A stretch of 64,000 bases of DNA from assembly GCF_028826155.1 (NCBI RefSeq), contig NZ_JAQGPN010000001.1, positions 1,617,501 through 1,681,500 of the forward strand, read 5' to 3'. This DNA is from Mesorhizobium shangrilense (lineage in GTDB: Bacteria > Pseudomonadota > Alphaproteobacteria > Rhizobiales > Rhizobiaceae). The notes under the pieces were generated by a model. It made no database searches. It was not told the origin of the DNA and worked only from the letters and a program-made list of their open reading frames with translations. The position numbers and the translations under genes were made by a program. Within the stretch, counting starts at the first letter, position 1, and each line of letters starts with the position of its first letter. Shown here one piece after another: positions 1-10,512 of the stretch.

Positions 1-1
1 G

Positions 2-76
2 TCGATCTTCCTGCGCCACAAGGGTTCTCCAGAGTCAAAACCCGCCGGCGCGGCCAACGCCGAGACCGGCGCATAG
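2..76 (+). CDS. C-terminal end of an unidentified protein (partial)
   Basis: The frame entering the window at base 2 stays open to a TAG at 74-76 and encodes the last 24 residues of a protein: a short hydrophobic start (SIFLRHK) and a hydrophilic Ala/Gly/Pro/Glu-rich tail. Codons are mostly G/C at the third position, like the neighbouring genes. A basic patch after a hydrophobic stretch, followed by a flexible tail, would fit the end of an inner-membrane protein, but too little is visible to name a family. The stretch could also be non-coding. Confidence 0.3.
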   Translation, partial: SIFLRHKGSPESKPAGAANAETGA

Positions 77-306
77 GCCGCCTGGTCTGCGTCAACCGAA
101 GCGGCCAGCAGCGGTCTTCATCGAGGCGGGCTCAAGAAGCACTGTTCGATTGCTGCCGACCCGAGGGGCGGAACAATGAGACGCTGGCCATCCGGCAGCC
201 GCCATGGATACGCGTGTGGGGAAATCAGGTGAGGAGGTGATCGAAACACGGCGGAACAATGTCCGCACCGGCCGGTTATTGCTGTTCAACGAGAGGAAAT
301 ACCCCC

Positions 307-381
307 ATGCATGGCATAATTTACCTCGTCGGCCTCGTGGTCGTCATCCTGTTCATCCTGTCCGCCCTCGGCCTGCGTTGA
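307..381 (+). CDS. 24-residue single-helix membrane peptide
   Basis: ATG at 307 is preceded by a good ribosome binding site (GAGAGGAAA, 291-299) and opens a 24-codon frame ending in TGA at 379-381. After MHG the product is almost wholly hydrophobic (IIYLVGLVVVILFILSALGL) and ends in Arg, so it is one transmembrane helix with a positive C-terminus. The stop codon shares a base with an ATG at 381, and the next gene starts at 393, so the two genes are probably co-translated. Small single-helix proteins often modulate a membrane partner; the neighbouring multi-helix protein is the obvious candidate. No function can be assigned from sequence alone. Confidence 0.6.
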   Translation: MHGIIYLVGLVVVILFILSALGLR

Positions 382-392
382 TGGAGGGCGAA

Positions 393-1274
393 ATGACAGT
401 CACTCAAACCGGGCCTTTGGAGGCTGTGGTCACGGACGAAGCCGCGGCCCGCTCTTACGTGGATTGGCCGGCCATCATTGCCGGGGTCGTGGTGGCAAGC
501 GCCATCTCCTTCGTGCTTCTGACGTTCGGTTCGGCCATCGGGCTATCGATGGTGTCTGCTCGGGAAGGGGAATCTGCATCCCTTTTCTGGATATCGGTTG
601 TCGGCGGCCTCTGGATTCTCTGGGTGCAGGTGAGTGCATCCTTGAGCGGCGGCTACCTGACCGGCCGGATGCGGCGGCGAGTGGGTGATGCGACTGAAGC
701 AGAGTCCGACATCCGGGACGGCTCAAACGGATTGGTCATGTGGGGCCTTGCCACCCTGGTAGCAGCCGCCATCGCCTGGTCCGGTGCAACAGGAGCCGCA
801 AGCGTCGTTGGGCAGACCGCAGGAGCCGCGGCTTCGACCGTCGGCCAAGCCGCGGACGCTCTCGATCCTTCCGCGCTCCTTGCTGACCGAGCGGTGCGCG
901 GGCGGCCCGACGCACCGGCTGTCACGGAGGCGGACAGGCAATCCATCAGCCGCACTCTTCTGGCTGCCGCCACCGGCGATCAAATCGATCCGGCGGATCG
1001 CGACTACCTGGTGACGTTCATTGCGTCGAGGACGGGTCTTTCCCCGGAAGAAGCTTCGGCTAGGGTTGATCAGCTTGTGGAACAGGCGCGCTCCATTGAA
1101 ACACAAGCGCGTGAAGCGGCCGAACGAGCACGGCAGGCTTCAGTCGTTGCCGCGTTCCTCACGGCTGCGGCTCTGGCGCTCGGCGCTGCAGCGGCCTATT
1201 TCGCCGCGACGGTCGGAGGAAATCATCGCGACAAGGAGACCGTCATGGAAGGTTGGTATCGGCCGTGGCGGTAG
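393..1274 (+). CDS. Four-helix inner-membrane protein of unknown function
   Basis: About 293 residues. ATG 393 is chosen because GGAGG lies at 383-387; the frame is open further upstream but that part overlaps the small peptide gene. Three hydrophobic segments lie in the first half (after VDWPAI, after SASLFW, after SNGLVM), then an acidic soluble stretch (about residues 155-245) with a predicted helical, possibly coiled, end rich in Glu/Arg/Ala, then a last helix (VVAAFLTAAALAL) and a short tail. A conserved-looking GGYLTGRMRRR loop follows helix 2. Related rhizobial proteins are sometimes labelled PhnA-like, but I see no PhnA feature. It precedes the ligD operon by about 270 bases, so co-regulation is possible but unproven. 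Confidence 0.7.
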   Translation: MTVTQTGPLEAVVTDEAAARSYVDWPAIIAGVVVASAISFVLLTFGSAIGLSMVSAREGESASLFWISVVGGLWILWVQVSASLSGGYLTGRMRRRVGDATEAESDIRDGSNGLVMWGLATLVAAAIAWSGATGAASVVGQTAGAAASTVGQAADALDPSALLADRAVRGRPDAPAVTEADRQSISRTLLAAATGDQIDPADRDYLVTFIASRTGLSPEEASARVDQLVEQARSIETQAREAAERARQASVVAAFLTAAALALGAAAAYFAATVGGNHRDKETVMEGWYRPWR

Positions 1275-1547
1275 TCACTTTCCACTAAACCGAAGCTGTG
1301 ATCGGATTATGCGGGGGCTGGCCATCGGAGCCAGCCTCTCGGCAAGCCAGATGACTGACCGTCGCCCGCTCTCGCCCATGGGGACACCAAGCGCAGACAG
1401 GGGAGGTGCACGGCGCCTGCGCCGGCGTCCTGCCAAAGCACAGTACGGAAGGGACGTCCGTGCATTGCCCGACACCTCACGCGATTCCGAATCCTGGAAC
1501 CCGCTGCTCCACTCACGCATTTCACGCAGTTGAAGGCGAGGTGGAAC

Positions 1548-4178
1548 GTGGCCCCTGACAAGCTGTCGACCTACAAGGCAAAGCGGGACTTCGAGACGAC
1601 GCAGGAGCCGAGCGGCAGCGTCGACGTCAAGGCGTCCAACCTACTGCGGTTCGTGATCCAGAAGCATGACGCGACCCGCCTCCACTACGATCTCCGGCTC
1701 GAACTGGACGGCGTGTTCAAGTCCTGGGCCGTGACGAAGGGCCCGTCGCTCGATCCCCACGACAAGCGGCTCGCCGTCGAGGTCGAGGACCATCCCCTGG
1801 ACTACGGAGACTTCGAGGGCACCATTCCCAAAGGCCAGTATGGCGGCGGCACCGTCATGCTGTGGGATCGCGGCCACTGGGAACCGGAAGACAAAGGGTC
1901 GGTCGAGCAGCAGCTCAGGAAGGGAGAGCTAAAGTTCCAGCTCGAAGGCAGGCGCCTCAAGGGCAGCTTCGTCCTGGTCCGCATGGACGGTGACCGGTTC
2001 AAGGGCAAACGCAACAACTGGCTGCTGATCAAGCACCGCGACGCAAGCTCGGTCGAGCAGGACGGCGCCGCGATCCTCGAGGACAACGCCACGTCGGTCG
2101 CCTCCGGACGGACCATGGAACAGATCGCTGCCGGCAAGGGCCGCAAGCCGAGGCCCTTCATGCTGGATACCCATGCTGTGGAGGCGGACGCCGTCTGGGA
2201 CAGCAAGACCGGGCTCGCCGCGGACGAGCGGAAGGCAGGCAAGCGCGGCGCTGCCCAGCCGGTAAAGCGCTCGGGCGTACCGGACTTCATCGATCCCCAG
2301 CTTTGCCAGACACTGTCCAGGCCGCCCGGCGGCAAGGGTTGGCTGCACGAGATCAAGTTCGACGGGTATCGCATCCAGATGCGCGTCGTCGACGGCGAGG
2401 TTACGCTCAAGACCCGCAAGGGGCTCGATTGGACCGAGCGGTACCGTGCCATTGCGACGGTCGCGGCAGAACTCCCCGACGCCATTGTCGATGGCGAGAT
2501 CTGTGCGCTCGATCACAATGGCGCGCCGGATTTCGCAGCGCTCCAGGCAGCCCTCAACGAGGGCAGGACCGGAGAGCTCGTCTACTTCGCCTTCGACCTT
2601 CTCTTCGACGGCGAGGAGGATCTGAGACCCCTGCCGTTGGTGGAGCGCAAGAAGCGGTTGGAGGAATTGCTGTCGGCCTTCGATGGGAACGGCAACATCC
2701 GCTTCGTCGAGCACTTCGAGACCGCTGGAGATGCCGTCCTGCGGTCCGCTTGCCGCCTCTCTCTGGAAGGCATCATCTCCAAGGAAGGCACATCGACCTA
2801 CTCTTCCGGGCGGTCGAAAAGCTGGGCAAAATCGAAATGCAGGGCCGGCCACGAAGTGGTCATCGGCGGGTACGCAACCACGGGTGGGCGTTTCCGGTCG
2901 CTCCTGGTCGGGGTCCATCGCGGCAAGAACTTCGTCTATACCGGCCGCGTCGGGACGGGATTTGGGGGAGGCAAGGTCGAGACCCTGCTTTCCGCACTGA
3001 AGCCGTTGAAGACCTCCCGCACGCCATTCACGGGCCAATCCGTTCCGAAACGCGGGGATGAGATCGTCTGGGTCAAACCCGAGCTCGTGGCCGAGATCGA
3101 GTTCGCCGGGTGGACAGCGGACGGTCTCGTCAGGCAGGCAGCTTTCAAGGGACTGCGGGAAGACAAACCCGCCGGTGAGGTCGAGGCGGAAAAGCCCGCC
3201 GATGCGGACACCGAGCTGCTGGAGCCGTCGCCTGCCGAACGGCGTTCGTCGGGGCGCAACGCCGGCAAAGCAAACGTCATGGGTGTCCTGATCTCGAGCC
3301 CGGACAAGGTTCTTTGGCCCGCCGCAGGTGACAACACGGCGGTGACGAAGGAAGAGCTGGCGCGCTACTACGAGGCTGTGGGCTCCTGGATGATCAATCA
3401 CATCCGCGGCCGTCCATGTTCCATTATCCGCGCTCCTGACGGCGTCGGCGGAGAGCAGTTCTTCCAACGCCATGCCATGCCCGGCACGTCCAGCCTGCTT
3501 GAACTGGTTCAGGTTTTCGGCGATCGCAAGCCATACCTCCAGATCGACAGGGTCGAAGGCCTGGCAGCGGTCGCCCAGATCGGCGCCGTGGAGTTGCATC
3601 CGTGGAACTGTGAGCCGCAACAGCCGGAGGTCCCCGGCCGTCTGGTGTTCGACCTCGATCCGGGACCGGAGACGCCGTTTTCAAGCGTTGTCGAGGCCGC
3701 GCAGGAACTGAAGGAGCGGCTCGAGCAACTGGGCCTCGTCGGCTTCTGCAAGACGACCGGTGGAAAGGGGCTGCATGTGGTCACGCCCCTGAAAGTCGGG
3801 ACGCGCCGTAAACTCACGTGGGATGAGGCCAAGAGCTTTGCCCATGCCGTTTGCGTCGCCATGGCAGCGGATAGCCCTGACCGCTACCTGACCAAGATGG
3901 CGAAGAAGCTTCGGCATGGGCGCATATTTCTGGACTACCTGCGCAATGACCGGATGGCGACAGCGGTGGCGCCGCTCTCGCCACGGGCGCGCGAGGGCGC
4001 GACGGTCTCGATGCCGCTGACGTGGAGCCAGGTCAGACGGAACCTCGATCCCAAGCGTTTCACGCTGCGCTCGGTGCCGGGCCTGCTCTCGAAAACCGAG
4101 GCCTGGGCGGACTATTGCGACGGGGAACGTCCGCTCGAGGAGGCGATCGCCGGCATTCGGCGGGGGAGGGGATCGTGA
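1548..4178 (+). CDS. ligD: Multifunctional non-homologous end-joining DNA ligase LigD
   Basis: About 876 residues in the order phosphoesterase, ligase, polymerase. GTG 1548 is preferred over TTG 1530 because a GAGGTGG site sits just upstream and the product then begins [15 protein letters not shown], as in the family. The phosphoesterase domain (about 1-190) has the [13 protein letters not shown] motif with His40, His46 and Asp48. The ATP-dependent ligase domain (about 230-530) has EIKFDGYR with Lys270 as the expected adenylated lysine. The primase-like polymerase domain (about 580-870) has FDLDPGP with metal ligands Asp702 and Asp704. The family seals double-strand breaks with Ku, adding or trimming nucleotides. 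No ku gene lies in this window. The stop overlaps the next start by four bases (GTGA), so this is an operon. Confidence 0.97.
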   Translation: MAPDKLSTYKAKRDFETTQEPSGSVDVKASNLLRFVIQKHDATRLHYDLRLELDGVFKSWAVTKGPSLDPHDKRLAVEVEDHPLDYGDFEGTIPKGQYGGGTVMLWDRGHWEPEDKGSVEQQLRKGELKFQLEGRRLKGSFVLVRMDGDRFKGKRNNWLLIKHRDASSVEQDGAAILEDNATSVASGRTMEQIAAGKGRKPRPFMLDTHAVEADAVWDSKTGLAADERKAGKRGAAQPVKRSGVPDFIDPQLCQTLSRPPGGKGWLHEIKFDGYRIQMRVVDGEVTLKTRKGLDWTERYRAIATVAAELPDAIVDGEICALDHNGAPDFAALQAALNEGRTGELVYFAFDLLFDGEEDLRPLPLVERKKRLEELLSAFDGNGNIRFVEHFETAGDAVLRSACRLSLEGIISKEGTSTYSSGRSKSWAKSKCRAGHEVVIGGYATTGGRFRSLLVGVHRGKNFVYTGRVGTGFGGGKVETLLSALKPLKTSRTPFTGQSVPKRGDEIVWVKPELVAEIEFAGWTADGLVRQAAFKGLREDKPAGEVEAEKPADADTELLEPSPAERRSSGRNAGKANVMGVLISSPDKVLWPAAGDNTAVTKEELARYYEAVGSWMINHIRGRPCSIIRAPDGVGGEQFFQRHAMPGTSSLLELVQVFGDRKPYLQIDRVEGLAAVAQIGAVELHPWNCEPQQPEVPGRLVFDLDPGPETPFSSVVEAAQELKERLEQLGLVGFCKTTGGKGLHVVTPLKVGTRRKLTWDEAKSFAHAVCVAMAADSPDRYLTKMAKKLRHGRIFLDYLRNDRMATAVAPLSPRAREGATVSMPLTWSQVRRNLDPKRFTLRSVPGLLSKTEAWADYCDGERPLEEAIAGIRRGRGS

Positions 4179-5185
4179 CGCCGGAAGACAGGGCGTTCCC
4201 GTTGCCTGTCGAGACTGCGCCAATGGAAGCAAGACTGGCGGACGCGATCCCGGAGGACGATGCGGCATGGCAATACGAGCCGAAGTGGGATGGGTTTCGC
4301 TGTCTGGCCTTCAAATCCGGGGAGGAGGTGGACATCCGAGGCAAGTCCGGCAAGCCGCTGGGCAGATATTTCCCTGAACTGATCGACCTGCTGCGTCGTT
4401 TCCCAACTCCCCGCTTTGTCGTGGACGGGGAGATCGTCATCGAGCTATCCGGCGGCACTTCCTTCGAAGCCCTTCAGATGCGGCTGCATCCGGCCGAAAG
4501 CCGCATCCGAAAGCTCGCCGCTGAGACGCCTGCCAGGCTGATCCTCTTTGACATGCTCGCCGACACTGCCGGCAAAGACTTGAGGGACCAACCATTGTCC
4601 TTCAGGCGCAGCGTGCTGGAAAAGTTCGTCAGTTCATTGGCGTCGAAGGATGTCGAACTGTCGGTGATGACGCTGGATGCAGACGAGGCCGAGAGGTGGC
4701 TGACAGCGGGACATGCAGGGCGCACCGACGGCATTGTCGCGAAAAGACGAGATGGGCGATACCTGTCGGGGGTCCGCGAAATGGTGAAGGTCAAGCCGGT
4801 GCGCAGCGCCGACTGCGTGGTCGGAGGCTTTCGCTATCTCGCCGACAGGAAAGAAGTGGGTTCACTGCTGCTGGGCCTCTATGACCGCGAGGGCAAGCTC
4901 GACCACGTCGGCTTCACGTCCACGATCCGCAACGAAGAGCGCGGTGATTTGACGAAACGCCTGGAAAAGCTGCGGCAGCCGCCGGGATTCACGGGAGACG
5001 CGCCCGGCGGCCCAAGCCGCTGGAGCACCGAGCGAAGTGCCGCCTGGGAGCCGTTGCGGCCGGAACTTGTCGTCGAAGTGCGGTTCGACCAAGTGACGGG
5101 AAATCGGTTCCGCCATGGCACGAAGCTGCTGCGCTGGCGACCCGACAAGGCTCCCCGACAATGCACCTTCGAGCAGATCGCATGA
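4175..5185 (+). CDS. ATP-dependent DNA ligase (LigC-like)
   Basis: About 336 residues. GTG 4175 lies inside the ligD stop (GTGA overlap) behind a purine-rich GGGGGAGGGG site, so translation is coupled to ligD. The nucleotidyltransferase domain begins with YEPKWDGFR, Lys37 being the predicted adenylation site, followed by IRGKSGK, VDGEIVI and later VAKRRDGRY and MVKVKP motifs, then an OB-fold part. The length fits a minimal two-domain ATP ligase of the LigC type, with no phosphoesterase or polymerase domain. Such ligases act in NHEJ back-up or base-excision repair, which agrees with a glycosylase gene directly downstream. Confidence 0.93.
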   Translation: MTPEDRAFPLPVETAPMEARLADAIPEDDAAWQYEPKWDGFRCLAFKSGEEVDIRGKSGKPLGRYFPELIDLLRRFPTPRFVVDGEIVIELSGGTSFEALQMRLHPAESRIRKLAAETPARLILFDMLADTAGKDLRDQPLSFRRSVLEKFVSSLASKDVELSVMTLDADEAERWLTAGHAGRTDGIVAKRRDGRYLSGVREMVKVKPVRSADCVVGGFRYLADRKEVGSLLLGLYDREGKLDHVGFTSTIRNEERGDLTKRLEKLRQPPGFTGDAPGGPSRWSTERSAAWEPLRPELVVEVRFDQVTGNRFRHGTKLLRWRPDKAPRQCTFEQIA

Positions 5186-5778
5186 GCTCTCGTCGCTCTG
5201 TCTTCGACGTTGCGCAGTCGACTGGCCACTTTGCGCGCTTCTGGGATCGGGCGCCCCATGAGGTGGCGACCGAACTCATCGGATCCGAATTCTGTGTAGC
5301 CGGCGTAGGCGGCAGAATCGTCGAAACAGAGGCTTATGCGGCGGACGATCCCGCCTCGCACAGCTTCGGTGGCGAAACACGCCGCAACGCCGCCATGTTC
5401 GGACCTCCCGGTCACGCCTACGTATATCGTTCCTACGGCCTCCATTGGTGCCTGAACTTCGTCTGTCGGCGCGGAAGCGCCGTCTTGATGCGAGCCCTCG
5501 AACCACTTCACGGTGTCGATCGCATGGTTGAGCGCCGCGGACTGACGGAGCGCCGTCTCCTTTGTTCGGGACCGGGGCGCCTCGCGCAGGCACTCGGCAT
5601 AGACGGCGCCTACGATGGCCTGTCCCTTGAGGATCAGCGATTTACCTTTGTTCGCTCCGTCTCGGATGTGCCCGTGGTCTTCGGCGCCCGGATCGGCATT
5701 TCCAAAGCCCTCGACAAAGCCTGGCGTTTCGGGCTCGCCGGTTCCCCCTATGTGAGCAAGGGCTTCGATCGAGAATGA
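5182..5778 (+). CDS. 3-methyladenine DNA glycosylase (AAG/MPG family)
   Basis: About 198 residues. ATG 5182 overlaps the stop of the ligase gene (ATGA), giving a third coupled cistron. The alkyladenine-glycosylase signature is clear: ELIGSEF near the N-terminus, IVETEAYAADDPASHSF with the catalytic-region glutamate and the histidine that follows, then RNAAMFGPPGHAYVYRSYG and LLCSGPGRLAQALGI. The family excises alkylated purines (3-methyladenine, hypoxanthine) to start base-excision repair. Its position behind two ATP-dependent ligases suggests one repair operon combining lesion removal and strand joining; that functional link is inferred from gene order. Confidence 0.95.
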   Translation: MSSRRSVFDVAQSTGHFARFWDRAPHEVATELIGSEFCVAGVGGRIVETEAYAADDPASHSFGGETRRNAAMFGPPGHAYVYRSYGLHWCLNFVCRRGSAVLMRALEPLHGVDRMVERRGLTERRLLCSGPGRLAQALGIDGAYDGLSLEDQRFTFVRSVSDVPVVFGARIGISKALDKAWRFGLAGSPYVSKGFDRE

Positions 5779-5898
5779 TTGCAGGAATTTCCGCGCTCAG
5801 GGTCGAAGCACCAAGGCGGGGTGAGATCACGCGCGGCTATAGCCCGCAATCACGCGGTTGAGAAAGCGCCTCGCGGCTCCTGGGAGTGTTTGGCCGAC

Positions 5899-7311
5899 CT
5901 ACTGTAGCCATCCCCCCGAAAAGCCGGCTCGGCGCAGCCCTGCCAGAACCGGCGGGCAGCGACGCATGATGTTCCAAGGAAGGCCGGTCCGATAGTTTTC
6001 GATCATGAGAATCACTGGACCCTGATCGATGCCGAAATGATAGGGGCTCACCCACCAGCCGGTCCGGCTCCCTTCTACTGCAAATGTCTGGTTGAACGAA
6101 GGCTTGAAACCGTAAAGCCGGCTCGCGCCCAAGTGCATGAAGGCACAATGCCTGACGGTCGGAACGACTATTTCCGGGGCGAATGGCAGCGAGGCGACGA
6201 CAACCCAAGGCGAGACCGTCCCGTCATCGGGACCCCACGGAACTCCGCGGGCGATGTAATCGAAGAACTCCCGCTCTTTTCCGTCGATCGTCCTCTTGCA
6301 CCAGCCTGGCCCATCGCTGGCTGTGAACCCCCAGCAATGTTCGCCGTAGCCGACGAATTCCATCGGATTGCGGATAGCATATTCCTGCTGCACAAAGGTG
6401 GCCTGCCGACTGTTCTCGAAATAGTCCGACTGGCGCTCTCGCATGAACGCGTCCTGGATGCCCTTGAAATCGATCCACATGTGCGACAGCTGGTGCGTGA
6501 AAAGCGGCCCGCAATACAATAGTTCGTGTCCGTAGATTTCTCTCCATCGATAGGTAGCGGTATAAGCGGTGTAACTCTCGGGCGGCAGCGGATGGGTGGG
6601 AGATCCGAGACCGAGAATGTAGAGCAGCAAGCCCTCGTCATATCCGCGCCAGCGATAAGGAATGAATCCGGTCTCCGGACGCCAGCCGTGGGTCAGCGTC
6701 GCCTCGCCATCACGGGCCCAGTTCCAGTCGGCGCGCTCGTAGAGACGGTTGGCAAGTTCCCGGATTTCCGCTTCATCGGCGGTGTCTTGATCGAAATAGG
6801 CGGCGACCGTCAGCGCTCCTGCAAACAAGAATGCGGAGTCGATCGTGGACAATTCGCACTGCCACACCCGGCGCCCGGTTTCGATATCCAGGAAATGATA
6901 GAAAAAGCCCTTGTAGCCGGTGGCGTCGGGTTCAGGGCCCTGGGGGCATTCGATCAGATAGCGCAACCGCTTCCGGGTGATCTTCGAAGCAAATTCGCGG
7001 ATGATGATGCCACGCTCCACCGCCACCGGAATCGTCGCCAGAGCCATGCCGATTGCGGCGATGCTTACCGGAGCGTTCGGCTCCGTCTTGTCACGAACCA
7101 GTCCGTTATCGGGGTTCGTCTCGTGCAGATAATACAGCAGGGTCGTGAACTGCAGCCAACCCAGTTCCTCATCGGTCGGCGGCTGAGCAAGGTCGGTTTC
7201 CATGGAGAGGAGGCCGCGCATTTGGATCAACCGAGGATCGGACAGGGTCGAGGATTCGTCCCTACGTTTTGAAGCGGAATATTCGGATCGAGGACCCGCG
7301 GCGCGTCGCAT
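5899..7311 (-). CDS. Glycoamylase-like family protein (possible beta-glucan-active hydrolase)
   Basis: About 470 residues, with the alpha/alpha-toroid appearance of the glycoamylase-like family (PF10091): repeated aromatic helices with WQCELSTIDSAFLFAG, WRPETGFIPYRWRGYDEGLLLYILGLGSP, LFTHQLSHMWIDF, YGEHCWGFTASDGP and a C-terminal WWVSPYHFGIDQGPV segment. The acidic residues in STIDSA, YDEG and ASDGP are where catalytic residues of such enzymes usually sit. Relatives include beta-1,2-glucanases and the C-terminal region of cyclic beta-1,2-glucan synthases. There is no signal peptide, so the protein is probably cytoplasmic. The start is uncertain: ATG 7311 is the longest option, with internal Met codons about 30 and 36 residues in. 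It lies downstream of phosphoketolase on the same strand, 167 bases away. Confidence 0.82.
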   Translation of the reverse strand: MRRAAGPRSEYSASKRRDESSTLSDPRLIQMRGLLSMETDLAQPPTDEELGWLQFTTLLYYLHETNPDNGLVRDKTEPNAPVSIAAIGMALATIPVAVERGIIIREFASKITRKRLRYLIECPQGPEPDATGYKGFFYHFLDIETGRRVWQCELSTIDSAFLFAGALTVAAYFDQDTADEAEIRELANRLYERADWNWARDGEATLTHGWRPETGFIPYRWRGYDEGLLLYILGLGSPTHPLPPESYTAYTATYRWREIYGHELLYCGPLFTHQLSHMWIDFKGIQDAFMRERQSDYFENSRQATFVQQEYAIRNPMEFVGYGEHCWGFTASDGPGWCKRTIDGKEREFFDYIARGVPWGPDDGTVSPWVVVASLPFAPEIVVPTVRHCAFMHLGASRLYGFKPSFNQTFAVEGSRTGWWVSPYHFGIDQGPVILMIENYRTGLPWNIMRRCPPVLAGLRRAGFSGGWLQ

Positions 7312-7478
7312 CCGTGCGCCAGCGCCTGACCTCGCAGCCGGGGCATGTGCTGGCGATCGGCGCCGTAGCCGGTCCCCAGCACATGGTAGCTGCCGCTGGA
7401 GAGGAAGGCGACGGTGGGAAATGGAATGGTCATCAGCGGACTGCCATACTCGTTCCTGCCTGCCGGGTAGCGTTGCCT

Positions 7479-9929
7479 TCAGATATTGTCTCCTTCAGTC
7501 GAGGTTTTCCTGGGCGCGTCGGCCACGTCCCCGAGGCCCCATTTCCAGCCGCTGATTTCGGGCATGTCGTCACCGTATGTCTCGATGTAGTGCCTGTGGT
7601 CGATCAGCTTTTCGTGGATGGCCTGCTTGAAATAGGCGGCCCGGGATCCGAGTTGGGGCAACCGGTCGATCACGTCCTGCACCAGGTGGAAACGATCGAT
7701 CTCGTTCAGCACGACCATGTCGAAGGGCGTCGTGGTGGTGCCTTCCTCCTTGTATCCGCGAACATGCAGGTTGTTATGGTTTGTCCGCCGATAGGTCAGC
7801 CGGTGGATCAGCCAGGGATAGCCATGGAAGGCGAATATGACTGGCTTGTCCTTGGTGAACAGGGCGTCGAAGTCGCCATCCGACAAGCCATGAGGATGTT
7901 CGTGGGAAGGCTGCAGCTTCATCAGATTCACAACGTTGACCACGCGCACCTTGAGTTCCGGCAGATGCTTGCGGATCAACTCAACCGCAGCGAGCGTCTC
8001 GAGTGTCGGAACGTCGCCGCAACAGGCCATGACCACATCGGGTTCGAAACCCTTGTCGTTGCTGGCCCACTCCCAGATGCCGATACCCGCGCTGCAGTGC
8101 TTGACGGCCTGGTCGATGGTTAGCCATTGCGGCGCCGGCTGCTTGCCGGCCACCACGACATTGACGTAGTCGCGGCTGCGCAGGCAGTGGTCGGTGACCG
8201 ACAGGAGCGTGTTCGCGTCCGGCGGCAGGTAGACCCGGATCACCTCGGCCTTCTTGTTCACGACGTGGTCGATGAAGCCCGGGTCCTGGTGGCTGAATCC
8301 GTTGTGATCCTGGCGCCAGACGTGGGAGCTGAGGAAATAATTGAGCGAGGCAATCGGCCGGCGCCATGGGATTTCGTGACACACCTTCAGCCACTTGGCA
8401 TGCTGGTTGAACATTGAATCGATGATGTGGATGAAGGCTTCGTAGCAAGAGAAGAAGCCGTGACGCCCGGTCAGCAGGTAGCCTTCGAGCCAGCCCTGGC
8501 ACTGGTGCTCGCTCAGCACCTCCATGACGCGACCGTCCGGCGCGAGATGGTCGTCATCCGGGTAGATCTCCGCCATGTAGCATCGGTTGGTGACCTCCAG
8601 CACGTCCTGCCATCGGTTGGAGTTGTTTTCATCGGGACTGAACAGCCGGAAGTTCTTCGCTTCCAGATTGGCCGCCATCACGTCCCGGAGAAACTTGCCC
8701 ATTATCCGAGCCGATTCGGCGGTGGCTCCGCCAGGGCTCGAAACGGTCACTGCGTACTTGCGGAAATCGGGCATCTTGAGATCGCGCAGCAAGAGCCCGC
8801 CATTGGCGTGCGGGTTGTCGCTCATGCGGCGATGACCGGTCGGGGCCAGCGACGCCAGTTCGGGGCTGAACCGGCCGTGATCGTCGAACAGCTCTTCGGG
8901 CCCGTAGCTCTTCATCCATCCTTCCAGGATCCGGATGTGCTCGGGCTTGTCCATTTCGCCCATCGGGACCTGATGCGCGCGCCAGTAGTCCTCGCATTTC
9001 TTGCCATCGATCTCGGCAGGGCACGTCCAGCCTTTGGGGGTGCGAAAGACGATCATCGGCCAGGCCGGACGCTTCACATTGCCGTTCTCCCGAGCGTCTG
9101 CCCAGATGCGCTTGATTTCCGCAGTGGCGGCATCGAGCGCTTCAGCCAGTTGTTGATGGACGTCCGCCGGATCCTTTCCCTCGACAAAATAGGGGGCGTA
9201 ACCCATGCCCTCGAAGAATTTGCGCAGTTCATCCTGCGGGATGCGGGCGAGGAAGCAGGGGTTGGCGATCTTGTATCCGTTGAGGTGCAGGATGGGCAGG
9301 ACGCATCCGTCGCGGGCGGGGTTCAGGAACTTGTTGCTCTGCCAGCCGGTCGCAAGGGGGCCGGTCTCGGCCTCGCCGTCGCCGACGACGCAGGCCACGA
9401 TCAGGTCGGGATTGTCGAAGGCGGCCCCGTAGGCGTGGCTGAGGGCATAGCCCAGTTCACCGCCTTCATGGATGCTGCCGGGCGTTTCCGGGGCGACATG
9501 GCTGGGAATGCCGCCGGGGAAGCTGAACTGTTTGAACAGTTGCTTCATGCCCTCCGTGTCCTGGCCGACGCTTGGATATACCTCGCTGTAGGTTCCTTCG
9601 AGAAAGGCGTGGGCGACGATTGCCGGTCCACCATGGCCGGGGCCAATGATGTAGATCATGTTCAGGTCGTCGCGTTTGATGAGCCTGTTGAGATGAACAT
9701 AGAGCATGTTCAGCCCGGGGGTCGTGCCCCAGTGACCGAGCAGGCGTGGCTTGATGTGTCGGCGCTGCAGCGGCTCCTTCAGCAGTGGATTGTCGAGAAG
9801 GTAGATCTGGCCGACCGCAAGGTAGTTGGACGCCCGCCAGTAGGCGTCCATCAGTCGAAGCTCTTGTGCCGACAGCGGGCCGCGCGCAGACAGGTTCTCC
9901 TTAGCCATTGCATTGCTGGATGAAGCCAT
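7479..9929 (-). CDS. xfp: Phosphoketolase (xylulose-5-P / fructose-6-P)
   Basis: About 816 residues, normal for the family. It is a thiamine-diphosphate enzyme that cleaves xylulose 5-phosphate (or fructose 6-phosphate) with phosphate to acetyl phosphate plus glyceraldehyde 3-phosphate (or erythrose 4-phosphate). Visible signatures are [12 protein letters not shown] near the N-terminus, [32 protein letters not shown], the ThDP/Mg motif [14 protein letters not shown] with LHLNGYKI, and [11 protein letters not shown] in the pyrimidine domain. ATG 9929 follows a GGGAGGG site. There is no acetate kinase or phosphotransacetylase gene beside it in this window. The gene is divergent from the HPt gene across a 583-base gap and probably shares a transcript with the glycoamylase-like gene downstream. 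Confidence 0.96.
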   Translation of the reverse strand: MASSSNAMAKENLSARGPLSAQELRLMDAYWRASNYLAVGQIYLLDNPLLKEPLQRRHIKPRLLGHWGTTPGLNMLYVHLNRLIKRDDLNMIYIIGPGHGGPAIVAHAFLEGTYSEVYPSVGQDTEGMKQLFKQFSFPGGIPSHVAPETPGSIHEGGELGYALSHAYGAAFDNPDLIVACVVGDGEAETGPLATGWQSNKFLNPARDGCVLPILHLNGYKIANPCFLARIPQDELRKFFEGMGYAPYFVEGKDPADVHQQLAEALDAATAEIKRIWADARENGNVKRPAWPMIVFRTPKGWTCPAEIDGKKCEDYWRAHQVPMGEMDKPEHIRILEGWMKSYGPEELFDDHGRFSPELASLAPTGHRRMSDNPHANGGLLLRDLKMPDFRKYAVTVSSPGGATAESARIMGKFLRDVMAANLEAKNFRLFSPDENNSNRWQDVLEVTNRCYMAEIYPDDDHLAPDGRVMEVLSEHQCQGWLEGYLLTGRHGFFSCYEAFIHIIDSMFNQHAKWLKVCHEIPWRRPIASLNYFLSSHVWRQDHNGFSHQDPGFIDHVVNKKAEVIRVYLPPDANTLLSVTDHCLRSRDYVNVVVAGKQPAPQWLTIDQAVKHCSAGIGIWEWASNDKGFEPDVVMACCGDVPTLETLAAVELIRKHLPELKVRVVNVVNLMKLQPSHEHPHGLSDGDFDALFTKDKPVIFAFHGYPWLIHRLTYRRTNHNNLHVRGYKEEGTTTTPFDMVVLNEIDRFHLVQDVIDRLPQLGSRAAYFKQAIHEKLIDHRHYIETYGDDMPEISGWKWGLGDVADAPRKTSTEGDNI

Positions 9930-10512
9930 CGGACCCTCCCATCGAAGTCGAGACTGTTACCGCGAGCACGATATTAGGTTCGGTGCTTGCACGTTGTTTG
10001 GCAACGCTCAGCCCCGCTTTGGGCAAGCGCGCCGTCCTCGATTGGTCGGCTCTGACTCGATGGATAGTGGGGAATGGTCCGCCACTGTTCGCGATACCAT
10101 TGTCGGGTATTTCAGGGCCACCGATTGCAATGTCGCATGAAAGGCGCTGGAGGCATAGAAAAAAGCCCAACCCCGATGCAAACGCCTCAGTCAATCATTT
10201 CGCAGCCTGACGGCGAAAGCTGGGGGTTGCCGGCGCTCGGCGCGGAATTGCCGGTCTGCTCTGCGTGTGGGGTCGAGCCCCGAAGCAGGCGAACTGCACG
10301 AACCGTTGCGGCAAAGCGCCGGCGGTGAGGATTTCTCCGGACCCAGGCCGTGGCGGATCGACGGGGAACCGGGATGTCAACAGGGCTAAACCAACGCTGG
10401 AAACCGGTTCAGAACTGAATAAAATCCAGGCTCAACATCGTCACACCTCGCCTGTTTCGCAAAATGAACGCGAGCGATCATCTCACTCGAGACACCAGGA
10501 AGCCGCAATATC
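9930..10512. other. 583-base intergenic region between divergent xfp and HPt genes
   Basis: It must contain promoters for the phosphoketolase gene (leftward) and the HPt gene (rightward). Short open frames exist on both strands (for example 9908-10210 and 10265-10537 on plus), but none has a recognisable motif, a convincing ribosome binding site or a family-like composition; their products are Arg/Pro/Ser-rich as expected of out-of-frame GC-rich DNA. No strong terminator, repeat or RNA gene was seen. Confidence 0.5.

Noticed and set aside
1929..3620. Long open frame on the minus strand opposite ligD (563 codons)
   Set aside because: It lies opposite a well-supported LigD and its product has no recognisable domain; antisense open frames are common in GC-rich DNA.
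8427..9923. Plus-strand frame opposite phosphoketolase (498 codons)
   Set aside because: No motif is seen and it is opposite conserved ThDP-enzyme sequence.
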